Assembly: GCA_945897515.1 (NCBI GenBank)
Contig: CAMDFO010000017.1
Coordinates: 1-64,000, forward strand
DNA length: 64,000 nucleotides
Direction: 5' to 3'
Source: Rhodoplanes serenus
GTDB lineage: Bacteria > Pseudomonadota > Alphaproteobacteria > Rhizobiales > Xanthobacteraceae
How positions within the stretch are numbered: the first letter of the stretch is position 1; every line of letters starts with the position of its first letter. Shown here one piece after another: positions 8,126 through 18,433 of this stretch. Made by a program: the position numbers and the translations under genes. The notes under the pieces are model-generated. The model was not told the origin of the DNA, ran no database searches, and saw only the letters and a list, made by a program, of their open reading frames with translations.

Positions 8126-9970
8126 TCACATCGCCGGCAATTGCACCACGAAGCGCGCGCCTAGCACCGGGGGCGCTTCGCCTTCGGCAGCGGCTGCGCC
8201 GGTGCGGTTCTCCGCCCACATCCGTCCGCCATGCGCCTCGACGATCTGCTTGGAGATCGACAGCCCGAGCCCGGAGTTCTGGCCGAAATTCTGCTGCGGC
8301 CGGTCGGTGTAGAAGCGCTCGAAAATCTTCTCGAACGCGTCCTGAGGGATGCCCGGACCGTCGTCCTCGACGACGATCTCGACTTCGTTGCGCCGGCGCC
8401 GGCAGGTGACGCGCACCGTGCCGCCGGGCGGCGAGAACGAGCGCGCGTTGTCGATCAGGTTGTCGATGATCTGACCCAGCCGGGAATCGTGCCCCGGCAC
8501 GATGAAGGCGCGCGTGTCTGCGCCTTCAAACGACAGCGTGACCTTGGCCACGTCGCCCTGGCGGACCTCGTTGCGCACCGACACCACCGTGTTGAGCAGC
8601 TTGGTCAGGTTGACCGGCGCCATGTCGTTGCGCTGCAATTCGGCATCGAGGCGGCTGGCGTCGGAGATATCGGAGATCAGCCGGTCGAGCCGCTTCACGT
8701 CGTGCTCGATCACGGCAAGCAGGCGCTTGCGGCTGTCGTCGGACTTGGCGAGCGGCAGCGTCTCGACCGCGGAGCGAAGCGAGGTCAGCGGATTTTTCAG
8801 CTCGTGCGCGACGTCCGCGGCAAAGCTTTCGATCGCCTCGATCCGGCGATAGAGCGCGCTGGTCATGTCGCGCAGCGCGCCCGACAGATGGCCGATCTCG
8901 TCGCGCCGCGACGTCATGTCCGGAATCTCGACCCGGGTGCGGATGCCGCGCCGCACCCGTTCGGCGCTCTCGGCCAGGCGGCGCACCGGCCCCGCGATGG
9001 TGCCGGCCAGCAGCATCGACAGCACCACCATCACGCCCAGCAGAATGAAGAACAGCTTGACGATCTGCAGCCGCTCGGTCTCGACCGCCTGGGCGATGTC
9101 GCCGCCTTGCGTCGCGAGCAACAGCGCGCCGCTCACCGCACGGAAGCGCTGCACCGGCACCGCCACCGACACGATCACCTCGTCGCGATCGGTCACGCGC
9201 ACCATGAAGCCCTTGCCGCCGCGCAGCGCCTCGGCCACCTCGGGATAGTCCTTGCCGGCATCCGCGCCCAATTCGCGGTAGAGCGGAAGATCGCCGCGCC
9301 CAAGCCAGGTGCGGGCTGCGTTCCACGCTCGCCGGAACATGCCCGGCTGCTCGGCGGTTGGCGGCGGCAAATCGAGGCGCAGCACCTCGCCGGGAATGTA
9401 GAGATTGCGGCTGTCGAGCAGCAGATAGCCGTGATTGTCGTAGATGCGCGCGCGCGTGTTGGTCGGCGAGATCAGCCGGCGCAGAACCGGAGCGGGTCGC
9501 TCCGGATTGATCGAGAACTCCAGCCCGGTCACGCCCTCGTCGCTGATGCCGAAGTTCTCGCCCAGTTGCAGCTCGAGCTGGCGTTCGCGATCCAGGAAGA
9601 TGTTGTGGCTGTCGGCGGTGCCGGCCGCCGCGATGGCGTTGGCGATGATCTCGCCCTGCACCACCAGGCTCTGCACGCGGGCATCGATCAGGCCGGCGCG
9701 GAATTGCGACAGGTAGAGAATGCCGACGACCAGCGCCAGCAGTCCCGCGACATTGAGAAAGACGATCCGCCGCGTCAGGCTGGAAAAGCTCTGGCCAACG
9801 AAAAACTGCCAGATGCGGTGCGCGACACCCCGGAGCCCGCGCTCGCGATAGACCTGGCCGATGCGCCGCGGCAGATTGGCGAATGGCCTGCGCTGCGCAA
9901 CATTCTGCGCTTCGCCGGGACGCGATGTCTCGGCGGCTTCCAGCGGGGCCTCGGTGGTTCGATCGAGCAA
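8126..9970 (-). CDS. chvG: ChvG/ExoS-type sensor histidine kinase
   Basis: A 614-residue membrane sensor. Order: cytoplasmic N-terminus with a basic stretch, TM1 (IVFLNVAGLLALVVGILYL) at about residue 70, a periplasmic sensing domain, TM2 (KLFFILLGVMVVLSMLLAG), HAMP, the phosphoacceptor H box FAADVAHELKNPLTSLR (His about residue 389), and an ATPase domain with N box NLIDNARSF and G boxes DDGPGIP and GLGLSISK. ChvG kinases sense acid and envelope state and phosphorylate ChvI. The likely start is a TTG at 9970; no ATG or GTG candidate suits the frame. The Shine-Dalgarno is weak, and a tandem duplication lies immediately upstream. Confidence 0.93.
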   Translation of the reverse strand: MLDRTTEAPLEAAETSRPGEAQNVAQRRPFANLPRRIGQVYRERGLRGVAHRIWQFFVGQSFSSLTRRIVFLNVAGLLALVVGILYLSQFRAGLIDARVQSLVVQGEIIANAIAAAGTADSHNIFLDRERQLELQLGENFGISDEGVTGLEFSINPERPAPVLRRLISPTNTRARIYDNHGYLLLDSRNLYIPGEVLRLDLPPPTAEQPGMFRRAWNAARTWLGRGDLPLYRELGADAGKDYPEVAEALRGGKGFMVRVTDRDEVIVSVAVPVQRFRAVSGALLLATQGGDIAQAVETERLQIVKLFFILLGVMVVLSMLLAGTIAGPVRRLAESAERVRRGIRTRVEIPDMTSRRDEIGHLSGALRDMTSALYRRIEAIESFAADVAHELKNPLTSLRSAVETLPLAKSDDSRKRLLAVIEHDVKRLDRLISDISDASRLDAELQRNDMAPVNLTKLLNTVVSVRNEVRQGDVAKVTLSFEGADTRAFIVPGHDSRLGQIIDNLIDNARSFSPPGGTVRVTCRRRRNEVEIVVEDDGPGIPQDAFEKIFERFYTDRPQQNFGQNSGLGLSISKQIVEAHGGRMWAENRTGAAAAEGEAPPVLGARFVVQLPAM

Positions 9971-9974
9971 GGGG

Positions 9975-10000
9975 TAACGTCTGCCTGCTAACGTCTGCCT
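9975..10000. repeat. Tandem 14-bp duplication upstream of chvG
   Basis: TAACGTCTGCCTGC is followed directly by TAACGTCTGCCT, a near-complete tandem copy. It ends 5 bp before the TTG start of chvG, in the position of its ribosome-binding region. Confidence 0.8.
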
Positions 10001-10086
10001 CTAAGGCATTCTAGCACAGCGCGCCTTCAGGCTGCACGGACGCCGTCCACGCCAGAAAGCGCCAAACGTCGGACGCGCGTTCCGCC

Positions 10087-10788
10087 TCAGAGCTCCTTGA
10101 AGCGGTAGCCCACGCCGTAGAGCGTCTCGATCATGTCGAAGTCGTCGTCGACCGCCTTGAATTTCTTGCGCAGCCGCTTGATGTGGCTGTCGATGGTGCG
10201 ATCGTCGACGTAGACCTGATCGTCATAGGCCGCGTCCATCAGCGCGTTGCGGCTTTTCACCACGCCGGAGCGGGCGGCCAGCGCCTGAAGGATCAGGAAT
10301 TCGGTGACGGTCAAAGTGACCGGCTCGCCCTTCCAGGTGCAGGTGTGACGCTCCGGATCCATGCGCAGTTGGCCGCGCTCGAGCGCCTTGATGTCGACGT
10401 CCTTGGGGGCGGTGGTCGGGTCTTTCGGCGTCGCGCGCCGCATGATCGACTTGACCCGCTCGACCAGCAGCCGCTGCGAAAACGGTTTGCGGATGAAATC
10501 GTCGGCGCCCATTTTCAGGCCGAACAGCTCGTCGATCTCCTCGTCCTTCGAGGTGAGGAAGATCACCGGCATGTCAGTCTTCTGCCGCAGCCGCCGCAGC
10601 AGCTCCATGCCGTCCATGCGGGGCATCTTGATGTCGAGGATCGCAAGGTCCGGCGGCGAGGTCTTGAAACCTTCAAGAGCCGAAGCGCCATCCGTATACG
10701 TCATGATCCGGTAGCCCTCGGCTTCAAGCGCGATGGACACCGAAGTCAAAATATTGCGGTCGTCGTCGACGAGAGCGATTGTCGGCAT
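10087..10788 (-). CDS. chvI: ChvI-type response regulator (OmpR/PhoB family)
   Basis: A 233-residue regulator with an N-terminal receiver domain (acidic pocket VDDD, phosphoacceptor Asp52 in [13 protein letters not shown], Lys in FIRKPF). The C-terminal winged helix DNA-binding domain contains [16 protein letters not shown] and the tail [10 protein letters not shown]. It is the partner of ChvG; the pair controls envelope, acid-response and central-carbon genes in Rhizobiales. The ATG at 10788 starts the receiver domain exactly; the 31-codon upstream extension is rejected. The chvI stop and chvG start are 116 bp apart. It is divergent from the HugZ-like gene. Confidence 0.96.
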   Translation of the reverse strand: MPTIALVDDDRNILTSVSIALEAEGYRIMTYTDGASALEGFKTSPPDLAILDIKMPRMDGMELLRRLRQKTDMPVIFLTSKDEEIDELFGLKMGADDFIRKPFSQRLLVERVKSIMRRATPKDPTTAPKDVDIKALERGQLRMDPERHTCTWKGEPVTLTVTEFLILQALAARSGVVKSRNALMDAAYDDQVYVDDRTIDSHIKRLRKKFKAVDDDFDMIETLYGVGYRFKEL

Positions 10789-11002
10789 GAGCCTTGTTCC
10801 GTGACGGTTCCCTATCGGCCTTGAAGCCCGTAAAGCAAGGCCGAAATGTGACACGCCCCTGACAAATACGTGATTCTTCAAGTCCTTGACGACTTCAGGG
10901 GCGAAAGGTTCCGGTGCTGATGCGGATCGTCCAGGATGTCCTTAATCCGATCCTGCTTGCGATTTGCCGGCAACCGGGGTCGACTCCTGCCGGAGCCTGC
11001 CC

Positions 11003-11725
11003 ATGAAAGCAACCCTCGATTTCGACCCCAAAACCGCGGCCAAGAAGCTGATGCGCGAGGCGCGTTCGGGTGCGCTCGCGACATTGATGACGGAATCAGG
11101 CGACCCCTATTGCTCGCTGGTGAATGTCGCGACCGCGCCCGACGGAGCGCCGCTGCTACTGATCTCGCAGCTCGCCGTGCACACCAGGAACATCCTGCGC
11201 GACCCGCGCGCCTCGCTGATGCTCGACGAGCGCAAGGCGGGCGACCCGCTGGAGGGTGCGCGCGTCATGCTGCAGGGGACCGCGGTCCGCACCGACAGCG
11301 ACGTTGCGCGCCGGCGCTATCTCTCGTACCAGCCGGAAGCCGAGATGTTTGCGGGCTTCAAGGATTTCGCGTTCTACGAGCTGAAGCTCAAGGGGGTGCA
11401 TCTGGTCGCAGGCTTCGGCCGCATCGTCGATCTCGCGCCTGTCGACGTGCTGACCGATCTTGCGGGCGCCGACGCGATGATCGAGGCCGAGCCCGGGGTG
11501 ATCGAGCATATGAACGCCGATCACGCCGAAACCTGCCGGCTCTATGCGACGAAGCTGCTCGGCGCGCCCGACGGCGCATGGCGTTGCGCCGGTTGCGATC
11601 CGGAGGGACTGGATTTGCAGGATGGCCGCACCGGCTTGCGTCTGCCGTTCCCACAGCGGGTGAATTCGCCCGGCGTACTGCGCGCGGTGCTCAAGCAGAT
11701 GGCGGATCAGGCGCGGGCGGCCTGA
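11003..11725 (+). CDS. HugZ-like flavin/heme split-barrel protein (PNPOx-like plus DUF2470)
   Basis: A 240-residue cytosolic protein. The first 140 residues form a pyridoxamine-phosphate-oxidase-like split barrel (ARSGALATLM, YCSLVNVA, LLLISQLAVHTRNI, DPRASLML). The rest is a DUF2470 domain (PGVIEHMNADHAETCRLYA). This combination is found in HugZ-type heme-utilisation proteins and related FMN-binding proteins. The start was chosen at MKATLDF because it follows a CGGAG site and fits the family N-terminus. It is monocistronic and divergent from chvI. No iron-uptake genes surround it, so a role in heme breakdown is a family-level suggestion only. Confidence 0.85.
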   Translation: MKATLDFDPKTAAKKLMREARSGALATLMTESGDPYCSLVNVATAPDGAPLLLISQLAVHTRNILRDPRASLMLDERKAGDPLEGARVMLQGTAVRTDSDVARRRYLSYQPEAEMFAGFKDFAFYELKLKGVHLVAGFGRIVDLAPVDVLTDLAGADAMIEAEPGVIEHMNADHAETCRLYATKLLGAPDGAWRCAGCDPEGLDLQDGRTGLRLPFPQRVNSPGVLRAVLKQMADQARAA

Positions 11726-11825
11726 CGCCTATTTTCCGGTCCCACTGCTGCCCACGGATGGACGCACGCCGCGTCGTTGCGGCAGACTCCCGCTCAACCA
11801 GAAACTTATCGCCAGGGAGATCATC

Positions 11826-12845
11826 ATGCGCCGCCTGCTCACAGGCTTGCTGTTCGCGCTTGCCGCGACACCCGCCATCGCACAATCCAAAGAACCGATC
11901 GCGCTGCGCGATATGGGCTCGTTCCATGTCGGCGGCCGCATCATCGAGATCACCGGACAGCCGGTGAAGGAGGTCGTGTTCACGCCGGGCGGCGTGCCGG
12001 CCAAGGTCGATCCGAACGGCAAGTATCAGGTCGAGCAGATGTACGTGCAGTACTTCCTGCCGCAAAGCAAAAAAGGGAAGCTGCCGATCCTGCTGTGGCA
12101 CGGCGGTGGGCTTTCGGGCGTGACCTACGAGACCAAGCCCGACGGCGGCGACGGCTGGATGCACTATTTCATCCGCAAGGGTTGGGACACCTACGTATCC
12201 GACGCCATGGAGCGCGGCCGCTCTGGCTGGACCAGCACCTTCAAGGGCGATGCGATGGTGCTGCCGTTCGGCGACCCGTGGGAGCGCTTCCGCATGGGAC
12301 CGCCCGGATCGTGGAATGACGATCCATCCAAGCGTGGTTCGTATCCAGGAATGCAATTCCCCGCCGACGCCTATCCGCAGTTCATGAAACAGGGCGTGCC
12401 GCGCTGGGTCACCACCGACAACGAGATCGTCAAGGCCTACATCGAACTGGTCGACAAGATCTGTCCCTGCGTCGTGCTGGTGCACAGCCAGTCCGGCACC
12501 TTCGGCTACAAGGTGCTGGAGGCGCGGCCCGACAAGGTGAAGGCGCTGGTGGCTGTCGAGCCGACGCTCGGCGGCGACCGCAACAAGATCGAGTCGGTGA
12601 AGGGCACGCCGATCCTCGTCGTCATCGGCGACAACGCCAAGGAGCATCCGCGCTGGAAGACGATCCGCCAGAACAGCGTCAATTATCAGACCGCGTTCAA
12701 GGCGGCCGGCGGCAGTCTCGATCTCGTCGATCTGCCCGACGCCGGTCTCAAGGGCAACTCGCACATGGTGATGATGGACAAGAACAGCGACCAGGTCGCC
12801 GACCTGATCCAGAAATGGCTCGCCAGCAAAGGGCTGACGGATTGA
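11826..12845 (+). CDS. Secreted alpha/beta hydrolase, esterase-713-like (copy 1)
   Basis: A 339-residue protein with a signal peptide (MRRLLTGLLFALAATPAIA) and an alpha/beta-hydrolase fold resembling the bacterial esterase 713 family. Visible elements are the oxyanion region LLWHGGGLSGVTYE, the nucleophile Ser221 in VLVHSQSGTFGY, and a C-terminal catalytic His in GNSHMVMMDKNSDQ. A Cys pair in KICPC directly precedes the nucleophile elbow and may form a disulfide in the periplasm. The next gene is a close paralogue 28 bp downstream, so the two form an operon. The natural ester substrate is unknown. Confidence 0.8.
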   Translation: MRRLLTGLLFALAATPAIAQSKEPIALRDMGSFHVGGRIIEITGQPVKEVVFTPGGVPAKVDPNGKYQVEQMYVQYFLPQSKKGKLPILLWHGGGLSGVTYETKPDGGDGWMHYFIRKGWDTYVSDAMERGRSGWTSTFKGDAMVLPFGDPWERFRMGPPGSWNDDPSKRGSYPGMQFPADAYPQFMKQGVPRWVTTDNEIVKAYIELVDKICPCVVLVHSQSGTFGYKVLEARPDKVKALVAVEPTLGGDRNKIESVKGTPILVVIGDNAKEHPRWKTIRQNSVNYQTAFKAAGGSLDLVDLPDAGLKGNSHMVMMDKNSDQVADLIQKWLASKGLTD

Positions 12846-12873
12846 TCGCCGCGTTGAACTCACGGAGGGGACG

Positions 12874-13905
12874 ATGAATCGCATCTTGATCGGCGCGGCG
12901 CTGGCCGTCGCTGCATTTTCCACCGCGCCTGCCTTCGCCGCCGAAGACATCGTGCTGCGCGGCATGGGCTCGTTTCATGTCGGCGGCCGGATCGCCGAGG
13001 TGAAGGGCAAGGAAGTGAAGATGATCCAGCGCCAGCCCGGCGGCCCGATGACCAAGCTCGATCCCAACGGCCAGTACATGGTCGAGCAGATGTACGTGCA
13101 GTTCTTCCTGCCGAAGAACCGGAAGGGCAAATATCCGCTGCTGATGTGGCACGGCGGCGGGCTCACCGGCGTCACCTTCGAGTCCACGCCGGACGGCCGC
13201 GACGGCTGGCTCAACTTCTTCGTCCGCAAGGGCTGGGACGTCTACAACTCGGATGCGGTCGAGCGCGGCCGCGCCGGGTTCGCCAATCCGGATGTCTGGG
13301 CCGACCAGCCGATCTTCCTGACCTATCAGGATCCGTATGAGCGCTTCCGCATCGGCGACGGCGTGGGATCCTGGGATGCCGATGCGGCCAAGCGGAAGCC
13401 GCTGGCCGGCACCGCGTTCCCGGTCGAGGCTTACGAGAACTACATGAAACAGGCGGTGCCGCGCTGGCTGTCCACCGACAAGGCGATCGTCGCCGGCTAT
13501 CTCGCGCTGGTCGATAAGATTTGCCCGTGCGTGATGCTGTTGCATAGCCAGGGCGGCACGTTCGGCTTCCAGGTAGCGGAGCAGCGCCCGGACAAGATCA
13601 AGGGCATCGTGGCGGTGGAGGCCGCGACCGCCGGCAATGTCGCCAACGCGCCGAAGCTGAAGAATGTGCCGGTGCTGCAAATCTTCGGCGACTACGTCGA
13701 CCAGCATCCGCGCTGGTCGACCTTCAAGAAGGTCGACATGGCCTACGGCGACGCGATCAAGGCCGCCGGCGGGACGGCCGACTGGATCAATCTTCCGGAC
13801 ATCGGCATCAAGGGCAATTCCCACATGCTGATGCAGGACAAGAACAGCGACCAGATCGCCGACGTCATCCAGAAGTGGCTGGTGAGCAAGGGCCTCTCCG
13901 ACTGA
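12874..13905 (+). CDS. Secreted alpha/beta hydrolase, esterase-713-like (copy 2)
   Basis: A 343-residue paralogue of the preceding gene, collinear along its whole length by eye and clearly derived from a tandem duplication. It has its own signal peptide (MNRILIGAALAVAAFSTAPAFA) and a strong ribosome-binding site (GGAGGGGACG just before ATG). The nucleophile is Ser225 in LLHSQGGTFGF, the His lies in GNSHMLMQDKNSDQ, and the KICPC pair is conserved. The nucleophile elbow differs (SQGG against SQSG) and the middle lid region differs most, which suggests divergent substrate ranges. A small hairpin follows the stop. Confidence 0.8.
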   Translation: MNRILIGAALAVAAFSTAPAFAAEDIVLRGMGSFHVGGRIAEVKGKEVKMIQRQPGGPMTKLDPNGQYMVEQMYVQFFLPKNRKGKYPLLMWHGGGLTGVTFESTPDGRDGWLNFFVRKGWDVYNSDAVERGRAGFANPDVWADQPIFLTYQDPYERFRIGDGVGSWDADAAKRKPLAGTAFPVEAYENYMKQAVPRWLSTDKAIVAGYLALVDKICPCVMLLHSQGGTFGFQVAEQRPDKIKGIVAVEAATAGNVANAPKLKNVPVLQIFGDYVDQHPRWSTFKKVDMAYGDAIKAAGGTADWINLPDIGIKGNSHMLMQDKNSDQIADVIQKWLVSKGLSD

Positions 13906-13911
13906 ATGTGT

Positions 13912-13928
13912 TGCACTGTTGCAGTGCA
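13912..13928. repeat. Perfect 7-bp hairpin between esterase copy 2 and pckA
   Basis: TGCACTG-TTG-CAGTGCA begins 6 bp after the stop of esterase copy 2. No T tract follows, so it is not a classical intrinsic terminator. It could be an operator for the downstream pckA gene or an mRNA-end hairpin. Confidence 0.5.
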
Positions 13929-14176
13929 GCGAAACCGGGATCTGCCGGCCTGACGTTAACCCTTAGGGGTGTTTAGCCGCTGGCATGTGCATTTTGACCC
14001 ACTTCCATGCGGTCGTCGCCGATTCTGCGCGCTCTTGGGCCTTGGCAGGCGGCGCGTTGGCGACTATAGGTCCGCCCGTCAAAGGGGCTTGGGCTCAAAT
14101 CCCATCGGGAGGCCGTCCGAACGGCCTTGAGAATACGACCGCCGGAAACGGCGCCCGACGCGTGAGGAGGACTTTC

Positions 14177-15796
<1,620 letters not shown>

Positions 15797-15813
15797 TCCG
15801 CCCGCACTGAAAT

Positions 15814-15843
15814 AAAGGGCGGCCATCGGCCGCCTTTTATTTC
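15814..15843 (+). terminator. Rho-independent terminator of pckA
   Basis: AAAGGGCGGCC-ATC-GGCCGCCTTTTATTTC: an 11-bp GC-rich stem with one G-T wobble, a 3-nt loop and a T-rich tail, 18 bp after the pckA stop. Confidence 0.9.
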
Positions 15844-16096
15844 TTCGGTTGTAGCCAGCACGATTGTTGCGGCGCGAATTCCAAAACCAGACATGACGCT
15901 GCTCCTGCGTCGCCCGGACTTATCAACGTGCGAACTGTGGCTTTGTTCGTCCGCTTAGCGAATCTTGCATGCGCGCATTCGCGCAGGGCATTCATCGGCG
16001 GTTCATCGAAGGGCATCGGCTGTTTCGCTACCGTCGACACGGCAACGGCGAGTGCATAAAACATCGCAGCCGGCCGCACCCGGTTTGGAGGATGAC
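15844..16096. other. Intergenic region between pckA terminator and the FAD gene
   Basis: About 250 bp with no convincing gene. The overlapping track ORFs here have no family resemblance. It presumably contains the promoter for the oxidoreductase, but no clear -35/-10 pair was identified. Confidence 0.5.
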
Positions 16097-16153
16097 ATGC
16101 AGACGCTGTGCCTGGACCGCGACGGCCCGGAAATTTCCGGACGCGCGGCCTGA
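16097..16153 (+). CDS. Possible 18-codon leader ORF before the FAD oxidoreductase
   Basis: An 18-residue ORF (MQTLCLDRDGPEISGRAA) has a strong Shine-Dalgarno (TTGGAGG about 6 nt upstream). It ends 2 nt before the ATG of the next gene, which itself lacks a Shine-Dalgarno. The layout suggests translational coupling. It could equally mark only a ribosome landing site. No peptide family is recognised. Confidence 0.35.
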   Translation: MQTLCLDRDGPEISGRAA

Positions 16154-16155
16154 TC

Positions 16156-17253
16156 ATGCAAGTCCTCGTCGTTGGCGCCGGGATCGTCGGGCTTGCGGTG
16201 GCGCGCGCCGCCGCGCTCGCCGGCCATGACGTGATCGTCGCCGAGGCGACGCGCGGCATTGGCAACGGGGTGTCGTCGCGCAACAGCGAGGTGATCCACG
16301 GCGGCATGTATTACCCGACCGGATCGCTGCGCGCCGAGCACTGTCCGCGCGGCCGGCGGATGCTCTATGACTTCTGCGCCTCGCACGGCGTGCCGCATCG
16401 CAAGTGCGGCAAGCTGATCGTCGCCACCGAGGACGCCGAGATTGCGAAGATGGAAGCGATCCTCACGCAGGGCCAGGCCAACGGCGTGGAGGGTCTGGAG
16501 CTGATTGAATGCGCCAAGGCGCGCGCGATGGAGCCGGCGCTCAACTGCGTGGCGGCGGTCTGGTCGCCGGAGACCGGCATCATCGACAGCCACGCGCTGA
16601 TGAATGCCTATCGCGGCGACCTCGAAGACCGCGGCGGGATGATCGCGTTCGCCACGCCGATCGAGCGGCTCATTCCGGTGCAGGGTGGCTGGAGCGTGCG
16701 CTTCGGCGGCACCGAGCCGGGCACCTTCGAGGTCGACGCGGTGGTCAACTCGGCGGGGCTCGGCGCGCAGGCGCTCGCCCGCAACACCGAGGATTATCCG
16801 GAGGAGCGCGTGCCGCGGCTGGTGCTCGCGCGCGGCAATTACTTCGGCTACGCGGGACGGCCGGCGTTCTCGCGGCTGATCTATCCGGCGCCGCGCATCG
16901 ACGGCGGGCTCGGCACCCACGTGACGCTCGACCTCGCCGGCCGCATGCGCTTCGGCCCCGACGTCGAATGGATCGATGAGGAAAATTACAACGTCAATCC
17001 GGAACGCGCGAAGTCGTTCTATGCCAGCATCCGCCGCTACTGGCCGGCGCTGCCGGACGACACGCTCAATCCCGACTACGCCGGCATCCGGCCTAAGCTG
17101 ACCGGTCCGGGCGAGCCGGCGGCCGATTTCATGATCGAAGGGCCGGCGCAGCACGGCCTGCCGCGGCTGGTGCACATGTTCGGGATCGAGTCGCCGGGGC
17201 TGACGTCGTCGCCGTCGCTCGCCGAACTGGTGATTGCGAGCCTGGGCGACTGA
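16156..17253 (+). CDS. FAD-dependent oxidoreductase, L-2-hydroxyglutarate-oxidase-like (DAO family)
   Basis: A 365-residue flavoprotein. The N-terminal dinucleotide fold QVLVVGAGIVGLAVARAA binds FAD. The segment SSRNSEVIHGGMYYPTGSLRAEHC is typical of L-2-hydroxyglutarate oxidase/dehydrogenase (LhgO/LhgD) and related DAO-family enzymes. The C-terminus carries YAGIRPKLTGPGEPAADF and GLPRLVHMFGIESPGLTSS, the usual closing FAD contacts. Such enzymes return L-2-hydroxyglutarate to 2-oxoglutarate, passing electrons to oxygen or quinone. Exact substrate is inferred from the family. The ATG at 16156 has no Shine-Dalgarno and probably depends on the short upstream ORF. Confidence 0.85.
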   Translation: MQVLVVGAGIVGLAVARAAALAGHDVIVAEATRGIGNGVSSRNSEVIHGGMYYPTGSLRAEHCPRGRRMLYDFCASHGVPHRKCGKLIVATEDAEIAKMEAILTQGQANGVEGLELIECAKARAMEPALNCVAAVWSPETGIIDSHALMNAYRGDLEDRGGMIAFATPIERLIPVQGGWSVRFGGTEPGTFEVDAVVNSAGLGAQALARNTEDYPEERVPRLVLARGNYFGYAGRPAFSRLIYPAPRIDGGLGTHVTLDLAGRMRFGPDVEWIDEENYNVNPERAKSFYASIRRYWPALPDDTLNPDYAGIRPKLTGPGEPAADFMIEGPAQHGLPRLVHMFGIESPGLTSSPSLAELVIASLGD

Positions 17254-17266
17254 CGATGAACTTGGT

Positions 17267-18022
17267 TTAGCGGTAGCTCTGCGCGGCCCGGCGGCGATCG
17301 CGGCGCGTGGCGGTGCCGGTGGTGTCGTCGACGACCGGCGTCACCTTCTTGGGCTCAGGATTGGGCGTCACCTTGATTTCCGAAAGACGCTTGGCCCACT
17401 GGCTCGACGACGCGCTGATCGGGGTGAACTCCGCGGTCTTGGACCGGCCGTTGATGCCCTTGTAGGTCGCCAGCCCGTCGGCGGTCGCGACGATGTCGCC
17501 CGCCCGCAGTGTCGGATCGGATGCGAGATCGACGCGCGCCAGGCCCAAAGCGTCCTTGCCGTTGCAGGTGCAGTTGTCGACCACGCGCTCGCGATAGACG
17601 AAGGCGTTGTCGAGATCGGCGTAGCGCGTGCCGTTGGAGGCGACCGCATGGTCGATCTTGCTGCCGTTGAACACCATCGTCTTGCTCGCCGGGCAGAATG
17701 ACTTGCACAGCTCGACCGAGGTGGCCGACGAATGTCGCTGCAGCGGGAAGAAGCGGCCATCGCAGGTCCGCACGCAGTACGCTGTGCCGCCGCCGCCGTA
17801 TTCACCGGAGCGGGGCCGATCGCTGCCGCCGAACAGGCCGAGCGGATCCACGAACGAGCTGGTTTGCGACGGAAGCGGCGCCGGGGCGCGACGGCTGAAG
17901 CCGCCGAACAGCGCCTCGAACAGGCCCTGCGCGGACGCCGGCTGCACCGGCGCCAGCGCCGACAGCGCAAGCGCGGCAACCGCTAGTCCGATCACACGGT
18001 GCGTGGCTCGACGACGAAACAC
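17267..18022 (-). CDS. DUF2865 domain exported protein
   Basis: A 251-residue protein with a signal peptide ([24 protein letters not shown]) and the DUF2865 core: AYCVRTCDGRFFPLQRH, ELCKSFCPASKTMVF, then DNCTCNGKD. Six cysteines in these motifs suggest disulfides in the periplasm. DUF2865 proteins are common in Rhizobiales and have no established function. The GTG at 18022 is chosen because GGGAGG lies 8 nt upstream and the signal peptide follows. The track ORF extends 131 codons without support. The C-terminus is basic (RRDRRRAAQSYR). It is convergent with the FAD gene, with 13 bp between stops. Confidence 0.8.
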   Translation of the reverse strand: MFRRRATHRVIGLAVAALALSALAPVQPASAQGLFEALFGGFSRRAPAPLPSQTSSFVDPLGLFGGSDRPRSGEYGGGGTAYCVRTCDGRFFPLQRHSSATSVELCKSFCPASKTMVFNGSKIDHAVASNGTRYADLDNAFVYRERVVDNCTCNGKDALGLARVDLASDPTLRAGDIVATADGLATYKGINGRSKTAEFTPISASSSQWAKRLSEIKVTPNPEPKKVTPVVDDTTGTATRRDRRRAAQSYR

Positions 18023-18433
18023 GAAAACGCCTCCCAAAGTACGCGGGACATCCACGCACTGCACCCAACAAACGCCCCGCAACCGCAAAAGGTTGCAGCA
18101 CTCGATATTTGGTCGCGCCAAGGCCGCGAAAGGTTCAGGGGTCGACCCTAGGGAGCAAAGATAAACAAGGGCTGACCTCGGCCTTTTCAATGTGCGGCGG
18201 AAAAAGCTCATGATTTGTGGCCAATCAGGAGCGGCGCCACCACACGTAGACGTGAGCCAAACCAGCGCGATCGGGGTCACGCCGGCCCGCAACGGAATAT
18301 TATCCACGATCGCAGCAGGCGCCGCCGCGTTTTGCAGACTGGCATGATCCATGAGTGTCGCGCCGCAAATGCGACTTGGCGGCGCAGCTTTGCGATGAGA
18401 CACTGCGCGCAACAAGAACGTGGGGAGGTTGCC
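18023..18433. other. Intergenic region between DUF2865 and RidA-like genes (divergent)
   Basis: About 410 bp between two divergent start codons. The ORFs crossing it lack family resemblance and ribosome-binding sites. It must hold both promoters, but no convincing boxes or palindromes were found. Confidence 0.5.

Noticed and set aside
13912-13928. Intrinsic terminator after esterase copy 2
   Set aside because: The hairpin has no T tract, so I list it only as an inverted repeat.
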